A stretch of 64,000 nucleotides of DNA from Litsea cubeba (GCA_012931725.1 CM022944.1:114793642-114857641); one strand, 5' to 3'; counted from the first letter of the stretch, positions 22,860 to 34,736 are shown. The notes: a model not told the origin generated them from the letters alone. Made by a program: numbers and translations.

Positions 22860-25320
22860 ATAAAATGAAGTTTTTATTTACTAGTGGTGTATTGGAAATA
22901 TTTCTGTATCAAACATTTCTACATGTTTTGGTTGCCAATTTGGTAAACAACATGCTTTCCCTTATAATAAATGCACTTCTTTTACTAATGCTCCTTTCGC
23001 TCTGGTGCATTCTGATGTCTGGGGACCTGCCTCTCAGCCAACGAAAGGTGGTTCCATTTATTATGTGCTGTTTATTGATAATTTCACTAGATATACTTGG
23101 TTGTATTTAATGAAAAACCGTTCTGAGTTATACACTATCTACATCTACACTGCTTTCTCCACCATGGTTTCCACTCAATTTAACACGAGGATTAAAATAT
23201 TCAGGTCTGACTCCGGGGGAGAATACATGTCCCACAAATTCCATTCTTACCTGACTAGTCAAAGGACTCTAGCTCAATTATCTTGTCCTACCACACCACG
23301 GCAAAATGGTGTAGCAAAACGGAAACACAGACATATCCTAGAAACTGCTAGATCCTTGATTTATTCCTCACATGTTCTTATGCAATTTTGGGGGGAAGCA
23401 GTCCTGATTGCAATCTATCTGATTAACAGAACACAATCCTCTGTATTATCTGGCACATCTCCCTATGAAAAATTGTTCTCCTGTAAACCCGACTTCTTGG
23501 AACATATACCTTTCTATACATTACCTACACAATCCCCTTCTCCTGAGCAACCTACGGTCTATCCTCTTGATCCCTTTCCAGACTTGTTTCCCTCCGATAC
23601 CCCTTCCCCTCCACCCCTGTAGGTATATCATCATCGGCCCAAACCTCCGTCTGCTCCTTCGGAATCTGCAGCCCCACCTCCTCCTTCTGATCATGGGCCT
23701 ATCTCCTCTGCTCTAGATGTGCAGGATCCTCCTCAAACTCGAAGGTATCCAGTGCGCACCAGAATCCCTCCCTCTAGATTTGGCTTTGTTTGTACTGATT
23801 ATTTTTCTCCATCATATAAGTCCTTCCTTGCATCAATTCATACATTGGCAAAACCACAATCCTATAAGGAGGCCAATGCTCATCCGATCTGAAGGTCTGC
23901 CATCACAGAATAACTTATAACTTTGCAGAAAACTCAAACATGGAATCTTGTTCCTCTTCCCTCCGGGAAACGGGCTATCGGCTGCAAATGGATATTTAAG
24001 ATCAAGACCAAATCTGATGGATCTATTGATTGTTACAAGGCTCACTTGGTGGCCAAATGCTACACACAAGAATATGGGGTAGATTATGAGGAAACCTTTG
24101 CTCCGGTTGCTAAGATGACAATTGTTCGTACTTTTATCTCTGTTGCCGCTCTTACTGGCCACTCTATCAGCTCGATGTCAAGAATGCTTTCTTGAATGGA
24201 TTCCTTCAAGAAGAAATCTATATGCATCCTCCTCCAGGCGTCGTGAGACCTCCTCATTATGTATGTCGTCTCAAACGTGCTTTATATGGACTCAAACAAG
24301 CCCCTGGTGCTTGGCTCAAATGGTTTAGCACCAGTATCATTAGCATTGGTTTTTCTCAGAGTGCTCATGACTCCGCTCTCTTCACTCACTATTCGCGATC
24401 TGGCTGTGTTTTCCTGTTACTCTATGTCGATGATATGATTATCACTGCAATGATGCTTCTGGTATTCTATCCTTGAAGCGTTTTCTTTATCGACAGTTTG
24501 AGATGAAAGATTTGGGTCATCTGTGGTACTTTCTGGGCATTAAGGTTGCCTACTCTCCCATAGGATACCTTTTGTCGCAAACAAAATACTGCAATGAAGT
24601 TCTCCACCGCGCTGGACTCACAGATCTTAAGCCTGTCTCTACTCCGATTGATCATAATCTGAAGCTTTGAACTACTGATGGAGATCTACTTTCTGATCCA
24701 ACTCGTTATCATGAAGTGGTCGACAACTTGGTTTATCTGACCATTACCAGACCAGATATTGCCTATGCGGTACATGTGGTAAGCCAATTTGTTGCGCGAC
24801 CCACTCATATTCACTGGGCTGTTGTACTGCGCATATTGAGATACTTATAAGGAAGTTCCAACCGCGCCCTCCTCTTTTTCTCCAGTCAGAATCTTACTCT
24901 GCATGGCTATTCTGATTCTGACTGGGCAGGTGATGACAATGATCGGCGCTCGACCACAGGCTTCTCCATCTTTCTTGGCTCCTCTCTCATCTCTTGGAAG
25001 AGCAAGAAACAGGAAGTTGTTTCACGGTCATCCACTGAAGCTGAATATCGTGTTGTATCTCACACCACTACTGAAATTATTTGGCTTCGTTGGTTACTTC
25101 GGGATTTAGGAGTTCTAGTTCCTAAATATACCCCCCTTTACGGACAGTGAAAGTGCATGGAAACTGGCAACAAATGATGTCTTTCATGAACGGTCCAAAC
25201 ATCTTGAAGTTGACTGTCATTTCATTCGTCAACATGTTCAGAGTGGTACTATAAAGCTCTTCCAAATTTCCCCGGCTGCCCAAATAGCAGATTTTTTCAC
25301 CAAAAGCCACTCCACATCTC
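22860..25320 (+). pseudogene. pol: Degenerate Copia pol (integrase, RT, RNase H)
   Basis: Integrase core at 23005-23500: HSDVWGPASQPTKGG, FIDNFTRYTWLYLMKNRSEL, FRSDSGGEYMS, TPRQNGVAKRKHRHILETAR. A Pro/Ser-rich linker follows. RT at about 23920-24480: WNLVPLPSGKRAIGCKWIFK, EETFAPVAKM, then in another frame RALYGLKQAPGAW and the catalytic LLYVDDM. RNase H/C-terminal part at 24480-25320: FEMKDLGHLWYFLGIKV and, in further frames, the region ending near the PPT. At least three frame breaks plus a stop around 24668 make it inactive. The missing 5' part (gag, protease) agrees with the short interior. Confidence 0.9.
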
Positions 25321-25810
25321 GTTTTTCAAAGCTAGTTCCCAAGCTCTCGATGTTCACTTTCTCCCATCCAAAGCTTGAGAGGGGGTGTAAAGAAGCTGGT
25401 CAACAGCAGATCAGCTCAACAGCCCACAACCCATGTATTGGGTCAGCCCACAAGTCAACATTGTATGAGTTGTCAATAGATATTAGATAGATATCAGTTT
25501 CCTTAACTATGCCTGTAATCTTGTAATCAGATCCACTAATTTAGGCTACCGTGTTATATATGTACCCATCGTCAATACAATGATATATGAAAATACTCTT
25601 GCAACTGAGATCTCTCTTGTATGCTTTGTGCTTGGTTCATGTATCTCTAACACAAATATTATCAAGAGAGATGTGGGATTCTTCATGTGCAAGGGCATAA
25701 TAATACTAATTGTAATCTATAGGTTGTTTCCCTTTGTCTTTTGACATTGTTTTTCTATAGGAAGGAAAAATTGAAGAGGTCATTAAAAAGCTTAATTGAT
25801 GCAAGAAAAT

Positions 25811-26080
25811 TTATTTTTGCAAAAAATAATATTTTGAAATATGAATATGCATGCAATTCTTTTTTGAATGAGTTGCAAAATATTTTGATTCAATTTGATC
25901 TTTGATGCGAAAAAGAATAATTTCACTTTTGAGATCTTCAATATATTTCTCTTTATGAGATATGAGTAGATTGATTTGATTTATTCTTCCAAGTCTTGAA
26001 CTTTCTATACATTCAAAATTTATGGGTAGTGAACGAATTCCTTTTGTGTCTACTGAGAATGGCTGAACTTTTAATAAAAA
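25811..26080 (-). pseudogene. Second unidentified open frame upstream of the split frame
   Basis: An open stretch on the - strand (about 90 codons, no good ATG at its head) includes FSVDTKGIRSLPINF, LGRINQINLLISHKEKYIED and IKDQIESKYFATHSKKN, then stops at 25811-25813. The next frame's ATG (25747) lies about 65 bp further on. The composition looks protein-like (Lys/Glu/Ile-rich, helical), but no family was recognised. It may be the first of two consecutive genes of the same element. Confidence 0.3.
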
Positions 26081-26655
26081 CTATACAGTTTTTAATAAAA
26101 ACTATATGTGGATGGGTACGATATCGTCGCTCTTGTTAATAAAAAAAAAGCCGGGGAGCAACGATATATTAAAAAAAAAAAAAAACGAGTGTTCTTGGTA
26201 TGAAGGGGTTAATAGTTTATAATCATACACTTTAATTTTATTTTTTGTTCTTTGGAGGTAGGAAATTAAAATATTAAATTTCAGATAAATGTTTTTTTAT
26301 GAATTAATCAATTCTAGCTTGTGAATTTATAATTTTTAACGTGGTGAATCAATGAAATATATCATGTGTACTACTCCAAACAATATGATGTTTTCCATAG
26401 AAAACACCCTCTTCTTGTGGGGTCTACTTAAATGCATGACAATCAACGGGTCAAAGAGATGGATAAGTTAATAGTGGATTAGGGGTATCTTCAATTTATT
26501 TCAATCAAATGGTCCTAGCCCTTAATCTTAACCCTTTAAAGTTTAACTACTACATATCATGCAAATTTATTGTGATAAAATTCAATGGTGACTAATGTCT
26601 AAGTCAATGTCAAGCCTGTATTAGTGTCGATTCAATGGAGGTAGGTTCCCATAAA

Positions 26656-27060
26656 GTGCTTGGATCTCTCACATATGGGGCCATGTGTAAACAAAAGGAC
26701 ATTATTATCGTTATACAAAATAATGAATAATTTGGTTGAACATATCTAGCCTTCAACTTAGTCATGTAGACTTTTTATATATCTTGTAAGAGGTGGTGGG
26801 TTTAAGCCTTATGAAATTTTGTTGTTTTTCATACGCCAAAATTACCGTTACTATGCATATCAGTCCTTTCAACTGATGTGTTAGATGTAATGACAATATG
26901 TATCAGTATCAACTGACACATTTGCGATAAATGTATTGCACCACTAGGCTGTTAACCAAGTATTAAAAATGATGCATATCAGTTGACATGCTTCATTAGA
27001 TATTTGAAACAATGTGATCAAGAGTACAAAGTAAAATAAATGCGGCCTTGCATCAAGAAT
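26656..27060. other. Intergenic, no gene seen
   Basis: AT-rich; no frame or repeat boundary recognised. Confidence 0.5.
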
Positions 27061-27309
27061 GGACAAATCACCAATATGCAAGATCCACTCCCTTTAAAAC
27101 TCCTTTTTTTTTTTTTTTTTTTGTTAAGAGCACAGAATGCACCAAAATCCCTCCTTTTTCTTGTGTTGTAGATAAAAGAACCCAAAAGGATAAAGTCTCT
27201 TATGAAAAATTGATCTTTCACCTCCTCAATTGTAAAACTCAAAAGCCTTCTCCTACCGACTGAAGTGAATTTATTAAACTCATGAGTACTCTCAATATTG
27301 AAAAGGTTG

Positions 27310-28780
27310 CCACTGATCTGAATAGTAGGAAAAGGACATGAATGGAGAAATGCACGTGCTTAAAAAGAATAAGACTTGGGATTTGGTGGTGGTGCCAAAA
27401 GTTCAAAAAGCAGTCGGGTGCAGATTAGTTTATGAACTCAAGAAAGAGTCAGGTGACAAAGTTGAATGACATTGGGCACAAAAGGAAGTGAGTAATTTTC
27501 TCAAAATACTTGCTTCCAGTGCTAATTTTTTGTTTCAATTATATTGGTGCTTAGACTTGTTACAGTGGTTGATCTAGAGCTCAAGCAAATCGATCTCAAG
27601 ACTAATGATGCTGTCCGCACAGTTGGAAAAGGTTTTATTGAAATAGTAAGTGAGAATCTCATATGCAAGATGAGAAATCTTTGAATGGCCTAAGTAAACT
27701 TTGCGACAATGATATAAGACTTCCAATACATTAATGAGAAGTCTTGGATGCCAAAGAAGTGACCACAATCATTATGCGTGCATGAGATTCTTTAATGAGG
27801 AAATTTGCTTCGTAGTCTTATTGGTGAATTACTTGCTTCCAGTTGACGAGGATAAAATAAATGAACTGGCGAAGCAAAATTTTGGAATGGAAATTCAAAG
27901 AGATAGGTGGAATGAGACTTTGTTGCTTCCGCACGCAAAGAAAGAAATTTAAATTGGGAATGGCAAAGTCAATCAGAACTCCTTTAGTTCCACATTTCCA
28001 CTTGTCTTCTGAAGATTGTCTAAAAGGAGGAAATAATTTTATAGCTAGAGTTCTTTAGAGCTTGTTTGTGTTGGGAAGTCCCACATCCCACATTGCCCAA
28101 GTAATAGGCTTGACATGTCTTAATATACCTGTATGGGCCTTCCACCTATCAGCTTAAGCTTTTGGGTTGGTACATGGTATCAGAGCGGGTTTCGACCCCA
28201 TTATTCTTGTGTAGCCCACTTGACAAGCCTGTTCATGAAATATGTTGGGCTTGCTCGTGAGGGGGAGTGTTGGGAAGTCCCACATCCCACATCTCCTAAG
28301 TAATAGGCTTGACATGTCTTAATATACATGTATGGGCCTTCCACCTATCAGCTTAAGCTTTTGGGTTGGTACATGGTTTATTATAGTTTGGCGGAGAAAT
28401 TAGTTTTTGAATGAATTGAGTGGAACTCATTCCTCCCCACTGTATGAATTTCATTATCAAATTGATGATAGAAATCAGACGAAACTTAAGGTATTCTATG
28501 GATTAAGAAAAAATTTAGGATGGTATTCAGCAGCCAAACATAGAATGGGATAGAAAAACCCATATATGCAAACAGCCCCAATTTCTTACCATGGAGGACG
28601 ATCTTTTCCAAAAATTCATGCAATTCTTGGACCAAACAGACCTTTATACAAGTTATGTAGGAAGCTTGATGTTTGTTATGCTATGCTCTCGGGCTAGATT
28701 TGCACATGTGGTTAGCGATTTGAGCCAGTGTATGGAAAAGGTTTTTGAGGCCACACATGGATTGTTTACTAACTCACTAG
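27310..28780 (+). pseudogene. Copia RT/RNase H relic, split by a TRIM
   Basis: A fragment of a second, different Copia pol with many stops: KKNKTWDLVVVPKVQKAVGC and YELKKESGDKVE (RT start), KMRKSLNGLSKL, LLVNYLLPVDEDKINELAKQ with FGMEIQRDRWNETLLLPHAK (after the YVDD region, itself degraded), SIRTPLVPHFHLSSEDCLK, then after the TRIM YVGSLMFVMLCSRARFAHVV. The order matches Copia RT to RNase H. No LTRs were found around it. Confidence 0.75.
28069..28373 (+). mobile_element. TRIM (terminal-repeat retrotransposon in miniature)
   Basis: 305 bp. Two 106-bp LTRs (28069-28174 and 28268-28373), tgttgggaagtcccacatcc...ttgggttggtaca, differ at a handful of bases. PBS tggtatcagagcgg directly follows LTR 1, and the PPT gtgagggggag directly precedes LTR 2. 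The interior is 93 bp and non-coding. It sits inside a Copia RNase H relic. A clean target duplication could not be read. Confidence 0.9.
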
Positions 28781-28926
28781 AGTTACTTGGTAAAATGCTT
28801 TTGAGTTGTACAATTGAGGAGGTGAATAATTACTTCTCCGAAAGGGTTTCTTCTCTATATGACACAAGAAATAAAAAGAAAAAAAAGGCTTTTAGAAGTG
28901 TTCTCATAGCACTTAATGAAGAATAA

Positions 28927-29072
28927 AGTAGAGGTGTCTTGATTTTCTTGCCCTTTACAATACAGGTGTCTTGATTTTCTTGCCCTTTTGCATTCCATTG
29001 TTGCACTTGGATTCAAGCCCAGTTTGAGGCTTGGTTAAAGGTATTTTTTCTTGTTTTCTATTAGAGCGGTTT
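28927..29072. repeat. Short direct repeat
   Basis: 'aggtgtcttgattttcttgc' occurs twice within 60 bp (about 28932 and 28964). Confidence 0.6.
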
Positions 29073-29098
29073 TGTGTGTGTGTTGTGTGTGTGTGTGT

Positions 29099-29166
<68 letters not shown>
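29073..29166. repeat. Compound (GT)n-(GA)n microsatellite
   Basis: GT units interrupted twice by an extra T, followed by about 25 pure GA units. Confidence 0.95.
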
Positions 29167-29171
<5 letters not shown>

Positions 29172-30112
29172 ATGTTGGAGATTTGTTGGTTCTTATCTAG
29201 GTTAACCTTATATCTCACTTTGTACTCCTTTTGTTAGCAATAATGGCTATCAAGGATCAAAATAGCAGTTCCGATGGACGTAGTGGCCAAAATAATACGT
29301 AGTGGGTGATACGTTGCAGTTACGACGATATGTAGCGGCATAATATTGTGAGTTTTTTAAGTGGTCATAAGAATTCATCTTGTGTTTTTTTTAGTGATTT
29401 GAGGTAGAGACAACGGTAGGAAAGGCTATTGAGGAGAAGAAATAGGAAAAACAACGTTTTAAATTCAAACCACTCGTCTCCACTAGGCTTTAGAACATAG
29501 TGCCACTATTTTCAAAATAGAGGCTATGTCTCTAGATTGGTCATAGACACAGCCCTTCTCTGTAACCTAAGCAAATCTTTGTGTGGTTTTGATGTTTGTA
29601 TTTATTCTTTCTTAATATCGCAGTGTGATTAATTTATTCTGAGTGTTGCTGAAATCACTTTCTTATAATTTGAGAACCAATTGTTTGAGAAAGATGCCAT
29701 ATTCCCAACAAGCATGTTGGGCCCGGTTTAGCACCCATGCTATTACTTGATGGAACATAATCCTGAAATCCCATATTTATAATTGTAACCGTCTGATTTT
29801 GCATCTATTAAGCATGCAACCCTGCAAATGCATAGTGTTGGTCACCCAATAGGGAGCCTATAACAAAATATGGGACACTCTTGTACCATTGCTGGTCAAT
29901 TGAAAAGAACACAATTTCTCTGTGTGAGAGAGTACTAATGCTAGTACACCTACGAAGTATGTTATCTTAAATTAAGCATTCCAAGATTACCATTGTATTT
30001 AGGGATTTTTACAAAAAGATTACTCTTAAACCCTAATTACACGAATTGATTAAGAAGGACACTACAACATCGAATTAGGATGTCGTACGTAGCCAAAAGA
30101 CCAATTTGCCCT
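29167..30112. other. Intergenic, no gene seen
   Basis: AT-rich; no reading frame, RNA gene or element ends recognised. Confidence 0.5.
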
Positions 30113-30700
30113 GCAACGATATCGTTAGGGCTCGTTAAAAAAAAAAAAAAAAAAAAAAAAAACTCGTTGATTTTTCCCTTCTTCCCTAGAATGATATCGT
30201 TAGGGCTCGTTCAAAAAAAGTCCCCTTTGCGATTTTTCCCATCTTCTTCCTTGGCTTTTGTTTTATCCTTTTCTTCGCAGTGGACGAGAGACAGTAGAAC
30301 GGTCACAAATACCAAAATGCATACTAAAAATCTATTCCATAGGCCTTGTAGGTTGTACCTACAACTCCAGTAGTAAGTTCTTTGAGGTCGTGAAAGCACT
30401 TTGAATCTGGATTTCTCTTTGCAATTGATGATGGAAATGGTACTTTTTCAAACTGCTACTTGAACATGACCTTAAGAGCAATAATGTATTTGGAATGCAC
30501 GGAGAGATTGTAGATTTGGGAAAAGAAATGGGAAACAAAAATGGGGAAGAGAGAGGTTTTGAGTCACAGAGAGCAAAAGAGGAGAGGCAAGAGAAGTCGA
30601 TGAGTTTCTTTTTTGGCAAGAAACGAAGATAGGGCAAATGACATTGTTCGAAGAAGAAAAGGGGAAAGGCTTTTAGCAATGAGCCCTAATGATATCATTT
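30113..30700. repeat. Inverted-repeat-bounded block with poly-A
   Basis: gatatcgttagggctcgtt occurs at about 30118 and again at 30191 in direct orientation. Its inverse (aatgagccctaatgatatca) occurs at about 30678. The 23-25-base A run near 30138 follows the first copy. It could be a MITE with a damaged left end; no target duplication is clear. Confidence 0.4.
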
Positions 30701-31070
30701 GGGAAACAAGACTCTAATAAAGATGTTATTAATATAAATACAAGACCCTCTTCTTCTAGAGGGTACGACAGTATTCCAGATAACCAAGTTTGTCATGGTA
30801 GCAGAGCCAGAAGGGTCTTTTTGGGTCTATGGTGTGTGTCTGATTTCCAACTGCCGAGATTGTGTTCCACAGCATGCAGATTTTTTGCCTTGTCTTGTTC
30901 TGCGTTGAGTAAATCTTGGCGTATTTGTCAAAGAAGACTTCATGTGCACTTTGGGTTTTGTCATTCCAAGTACCCGTTCTAGGGTTATGTTCAGACTTTT
31001 TTTTTGCAAGAACACGACCCACGATCGTTTGGAGAGTGGGGCTTCATCAAGATTAGGCTCGGCTACAGCT

Positions 31071-31510
31071 TAGTCTTCAAGTTTCAATCATCTTCGTCAA
31101 TTCATCTCTTCACACAATGAATTGAGGTTCTTGAGCATCACATGTGCAGGATTATTGTTTCTAATGAATGAAAGTGGTCTAATGGATTCTAAGGATGGGA
31201 CTTTGTTGACTTGGGGCTGAATGGTCCAAGAAGTAGAGGACCGACCGATTTTTTCCTTGTGAAGAAAATGATGAATTGCATTTGGTATTCTAGTCTTCAA
31301 GTTTCAATCATCTTCGTCAATTCATCTCTGCACACAATGAATTGAGGTTCTTGAGCATCACATGTGCAGGATTATTGTTTCTAATGAATGAAAGTGCTCT
31401 AATGGATTCTAAAGATGGGACTTTGTTGACTTGGGGCTGAATGGTCCAAGAAGTAGAGGACCGACTGACTTTTTCCTTGTGAAGAAAATGATGAATTGCA
31501 TTTGGTATTT
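31071..31510. repeat. Tandem duplication, 220-bp unit
   Basis: Units 31071-31290 and 31291-31510 start tagtcttcaagtttcaatca and differ at a few bases only. They generate overlapping - strand open frames with the same sequence repeated; these are not treated as genes. Confidence 0.9.
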
Positions 31511-31734
31511 TACTGATGATCTGAACTTTAAGAATGAGTGGAGTAGATGAAATTGATCGAAGATGAAAATGTAGCAGCGAACTTCTTTTGTTCTGCACTG
31601 TACCACAAATGTACAGAGTGCTGACAAGAGCCCAGGGCACACTAGAAGGTGTTCGCTATTGCAACATTAACGGTGTGGGTTGATTACCAAAAAAAACGGT
31701 GTTGGTTCAAGTCATCTTACCGGTAAAAAATATG

Positions 31735-32460
31735 TGCAGAATTCATCTAACTGACCCCACCATAGTTGGGAAAGGGCTTTGATGATGATATATGTACAGA
31801 GTGCTAGCACAATTTGTAACTACAGCAATTGAGGCTGAGTTTGTATTTTATCTTCTTATATAGCATGATGATGCCATCACTACAAACTACACTTTAACCT
31901 TTTAATTAATCATCTTATTTGTTCCTGCAGGAATATCGTATGTGGAAGTGTCTATGTAGCTTAGGACTTAGTTCTTTGGACATGGACCTCTTTGAGTGCC
32001 TGTTTAGCTTAGGAATATCGTATGTCGAAGGTGCTCACTATTGCAACATTAATAGTGTGTGTTCAAGTCATGCTACCTGTGAAAATTATATACAGAATTC
32101 ATTTAACTGACCCCATCATAGTTGGGACAAAGCTTTGATGACGACGACAATGATGATGATGATGATGATGATGATGATATATGTACAGATTGCTAGCACA
32201 ATTTGTAGCTACAGCAATTTAGGTTGAGTTTGTATTTTATCTTCTTATATAGCATGATGATATCATCACTACAAACTACACTTGACCTTTTAATTAATAA
32301 TCTTATTTGTTCCTGCAGGAATATCGTATGTGGAAGTGCCTGTGTAGCTTAGGACTTAGTTCTTTTGACATGGACCTCTCTGAGTGCTTCAACCCATCAC
32401 ATGTTTCCTAAATGCAATGTAAGTTTTAGAACCAGCTGATATGTCTGCTTTGAGTGTTCT
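31735..32460 (+). repeat. Tandem duplication containing LINE 3' tails
   Basis: Two copies of about 360 bp each carry, in order: ctgaccccaccatagttggg, a (gat)n tail, 'gctagcacaatttgtagcta', and a block reading tgttcctgcaggaatatcgt. The first two parts are the 3' end typical of a plant LINE family, seen complete at 48805-48860 and inverted at 36659. The (gat)n is 10 units long in the second copy (about 32145-32177). Confidence 0.7.
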
Positions 32461-33710
32461 GCGATTAGGAATCCTTCTGATCGTTTTTTTTTTGGTTTCC
32501 CATGACCAATAACAGGACTTTTTTTTTTTTTGGTGGGTAGGGGTAATTTTTCATTCTCTATGCTCTATTACAAAGAACTACTGTGTTGTAATAACTGTTG
32601 TAATCTTTCTTCAGCAATAGTACCTAGATTGTTTCTTCCCAGTATATTGTTATTTCCATTAATTACTGTAACCATAACCCATGTAACTTGCTCACATTAT
32701 TGTGCGTTGGGAAATTGCATTTTTTTAAACCCAATACCCCCAATATAGTTGAGAAATATTCTCATGGTATATTGTATATTTATATCTAAATGTGTTCAGA
32801 AATCATAAAATGATAATAACCATAAAAATAGTAGTAATACCAAGGGATATCGAGTATGGGCGGTCCATTTAATTGATCCAAAATATCCATTTTTCTGGTT
32901 TCTCCCATTCAATTGTTCGTAGACTGCGAGACATTTTTATTGTTTGCCGAGCAGAAATCATATGAAATTAGATAATCTAGACTATTCAATTAGTCTGCAC
33001 AGTGGCTGGGAGCATTCATAGGAGAAATGCAGGTCAAATAATCAATTTAACAATCCATTTCCTATATTCTGAAGAACACTAATATTTAGCAAAATCCCAG
33101 CCATTCAATTTTTGGCTTGGAATCTGGACTCCTTCAAAGAAGATTAAATTTATGGCCCATAGCATTTTTAATATAATATGGTTGCTCCCAATGGCCCATA
33201 GAGTGTCGAAAAGATAAAATGTATGGTCTAGATTGATTGAATTGGTAATCGCCACATCCAGTGCAACTTTCATCACCATAACTTTATTGCAATGGACCAT
33301 TGGAGTATTCCTCTTTTTTTCCTTTTTTGTTCTTTTTTGTTTTCCAGTACAACTCGCACCCACTCACACTCTTGTGAAGTCCCTAACCACCAGCGCTATG
33401 ACCCGAGATGGAATTCTGGACGTTTCTTTGGACATGAAGGTGCCTCACCATTGAGCCAACCATGGATTGGCAATGGAGTATTCCTCATTTGAGTACTAAT
33501 CTTTCCTTTTGCTGTTCTTGAAGTTTTAGATGTCAATGGACAAGCTGCATTTGAGTAAACTCTTTCCGGCATGCAGGTTTATATTAACTCATAGATTAGG
33601 CCTAGTTTATATGGTTTCATGTGTACAAGGATTTCTCTTCTAAGCTTGGTTTCAGCTGATTCTTCTCAGGGACCCATCGAGGTTTTTAGGAGTCATCTGA
33701 TTCTTATTAA
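32461..33710. other. Intergenic, no gene seen
   Basis: AT-rich with T runs (32485, 32520). Short open frames have no recognisable protein character. Confidence 0.5.
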
Positions 33711-34068
33711 GGGGACTGTTCGTTTGCATTGAATACATAGGAGTTGAAATGCATAGGAATTCATGCCATAAGTGGTTAAAAGTTAATCTCCATGGTGCAT
33801 ATACAAAAAATTAGCCGTTAAATAACCTCCCCCGTAATGAAAAGTGAATCAAGGGTAGATCGGAAATGAAAATCCAGCCATCATCTTAGTAATTCAAATC
33901 CAAGGAAAGTAAATGTGCCATCTACATTGCTATCTTCAAGTCCTTCACCCCCTCAACTAATATTGTTTGTGCATCACATTTTAATAATCATTTGGTGGAG
34001 CTCATTCATTCAACCATGGATTCCTATTTATTTAAATCCGATGTATTCTAACGCAAACAAACAGGCCC
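33711..34068. mobile_element. Harbinger/Tourist-like MITE
   Basis: 358 bp. The left end ggggactgttcgtttgcatt is inverted at the right as aacgcaaacaaacaggccc. TTAA lies on both sides (33707-33710 and 34069-34072), consistent with a TTA/TAA target site. The interior has no coding. Confidence 0.72.
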
Positions 34069-34736
34069 TTAACCAATAGCCCAAGACTCAAAATTAATCT
34101 TTAGCGTATGCTAAATCTTAAAAGTATCTGTTTTGTTTCATTTTACATGAGTGAATCTTAAAATAAAGGCAGAATGCAAGATTCAATGAAACGAGGTAAG
34201 ACAGCTATAGAGTTCTGAATAGACATAAAACTAATTTTAACAACAGAGAGAGAAGGATAAGATGCATATGCATGTGGTTAATCCCACCTTCCAAGAAAAA
34301 CGACTAAGTTGGTAAGCATAAGCATGTGAGATTAGGAGCTAAACCTTAAAGAGGGATAAAAGTAAAGGGTTGAACTCACTTTGGATGTGGGAGTTAAATC
34401 CTTTTTCAACAATACAACATGATCAAGTAACATCAGAATGAGGGAATCAAATAGGGACTTGATGACATCTGAATGTGGAGCTATGCTTTATGTACACAAT
34501 TAAATATATTTTAACAAGAAAAGTGAAAGCTAATGTATATGACCATGTCACATGCAAGTAGGACATAGACCAACTTATTTTGAAAAAGATGTGACTGGAT
34601 TGACAATGCTATACATGACTGACTATACCCATTGTTTAAGACGTGTAGAGATTGAAATGCATATGATTGCTTTGAATTAGACCCTTTTCAACGCATACGA
34701 CATGAGAAGATGTCTATCAAACATGACTGGAGGGTT

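Larger units (their letters stand above)
22144..25652 (+). mobile_element. Ty1/Copia LTR retrotransposon, internally deleted
   Basis: 3,509 bp on +. LTRs are 22144-22422 (279 bp) and 25386-25652 (267 bp), TGTAAAGAAGC...CTCTAACA, with an exact caaat duplication at 22139-22143 and 25653-25657. The PBS tggtatcagagcc directly follows the 5' LTR at 22423, and a purine tract (cttgagagggggtg) precedes the 3' LTR. The interior is only about 3 kb. gag and protease are gone, and integrase, RT and RNase H remain in Copia order but with frameshifts and stops. It inserted into the unidentified - strand frame. Confidence 0.95.
21790..25747 (-). pseudogene. Unidentified 147-residue frame, interrupted by the Copia insertion
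   Basis: Function unknown. On the - strand a frame starts at ATG 25747-25745 (MSKDKGKQPIDYN), meets one in-frame TAG (25708-25706) and goes on with YYYALAHEESHISLDN to the Copia edge at 25653. It resumes at 22143 in the same frame once one copy of the caaat duplication is removed, and ends at the stop 21790-21792: 444 nt, 147 residues. The second part reads RMRKNLSDLANYIKKLKTKF, a basic, possibly coiled-coil helix. It ends with YKARYHSWATDFPKMFLLAE. Preserved frame across 440 nt with a single stop suggests a real former gene inside the long-inverted-repeat element. It could be a transposon accessory protein or an endogenous-virus remnant; neither is shown. Confidence 0.4.
20750..26655. mobile_element. 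Unclassified element with long terminal inverted arms, split by Copia
   Basis: The left arm (about 20750-21225) and the reverse complement of the right arm (about 26190-26655) share a colinear run of similar blocks, for example 'agacattagtc(g/a)ccattg', 'cactattaac(c)ttatccatctc' and 'gattcaccatgttaaa'. They diverge by very roughly a quarter (by eye). Between them, once the 3.5-kb Copia is removed, about 2.4 kb remains. It holds the - strand frames at 21790-25747 and 25811-26080. Long TIRs are known in MULEs and some other DNA transposons. No transposase motif was recognised and exact ends and target duplication were not fixed. Confidence 0.5.

Noticed and set aside
31317..31640. 107-codon - strand frame
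   Set aside because: It lies over the 220-bp tandem duplication and is repeated as a second frame at 31097-31300; no domain or splice context.
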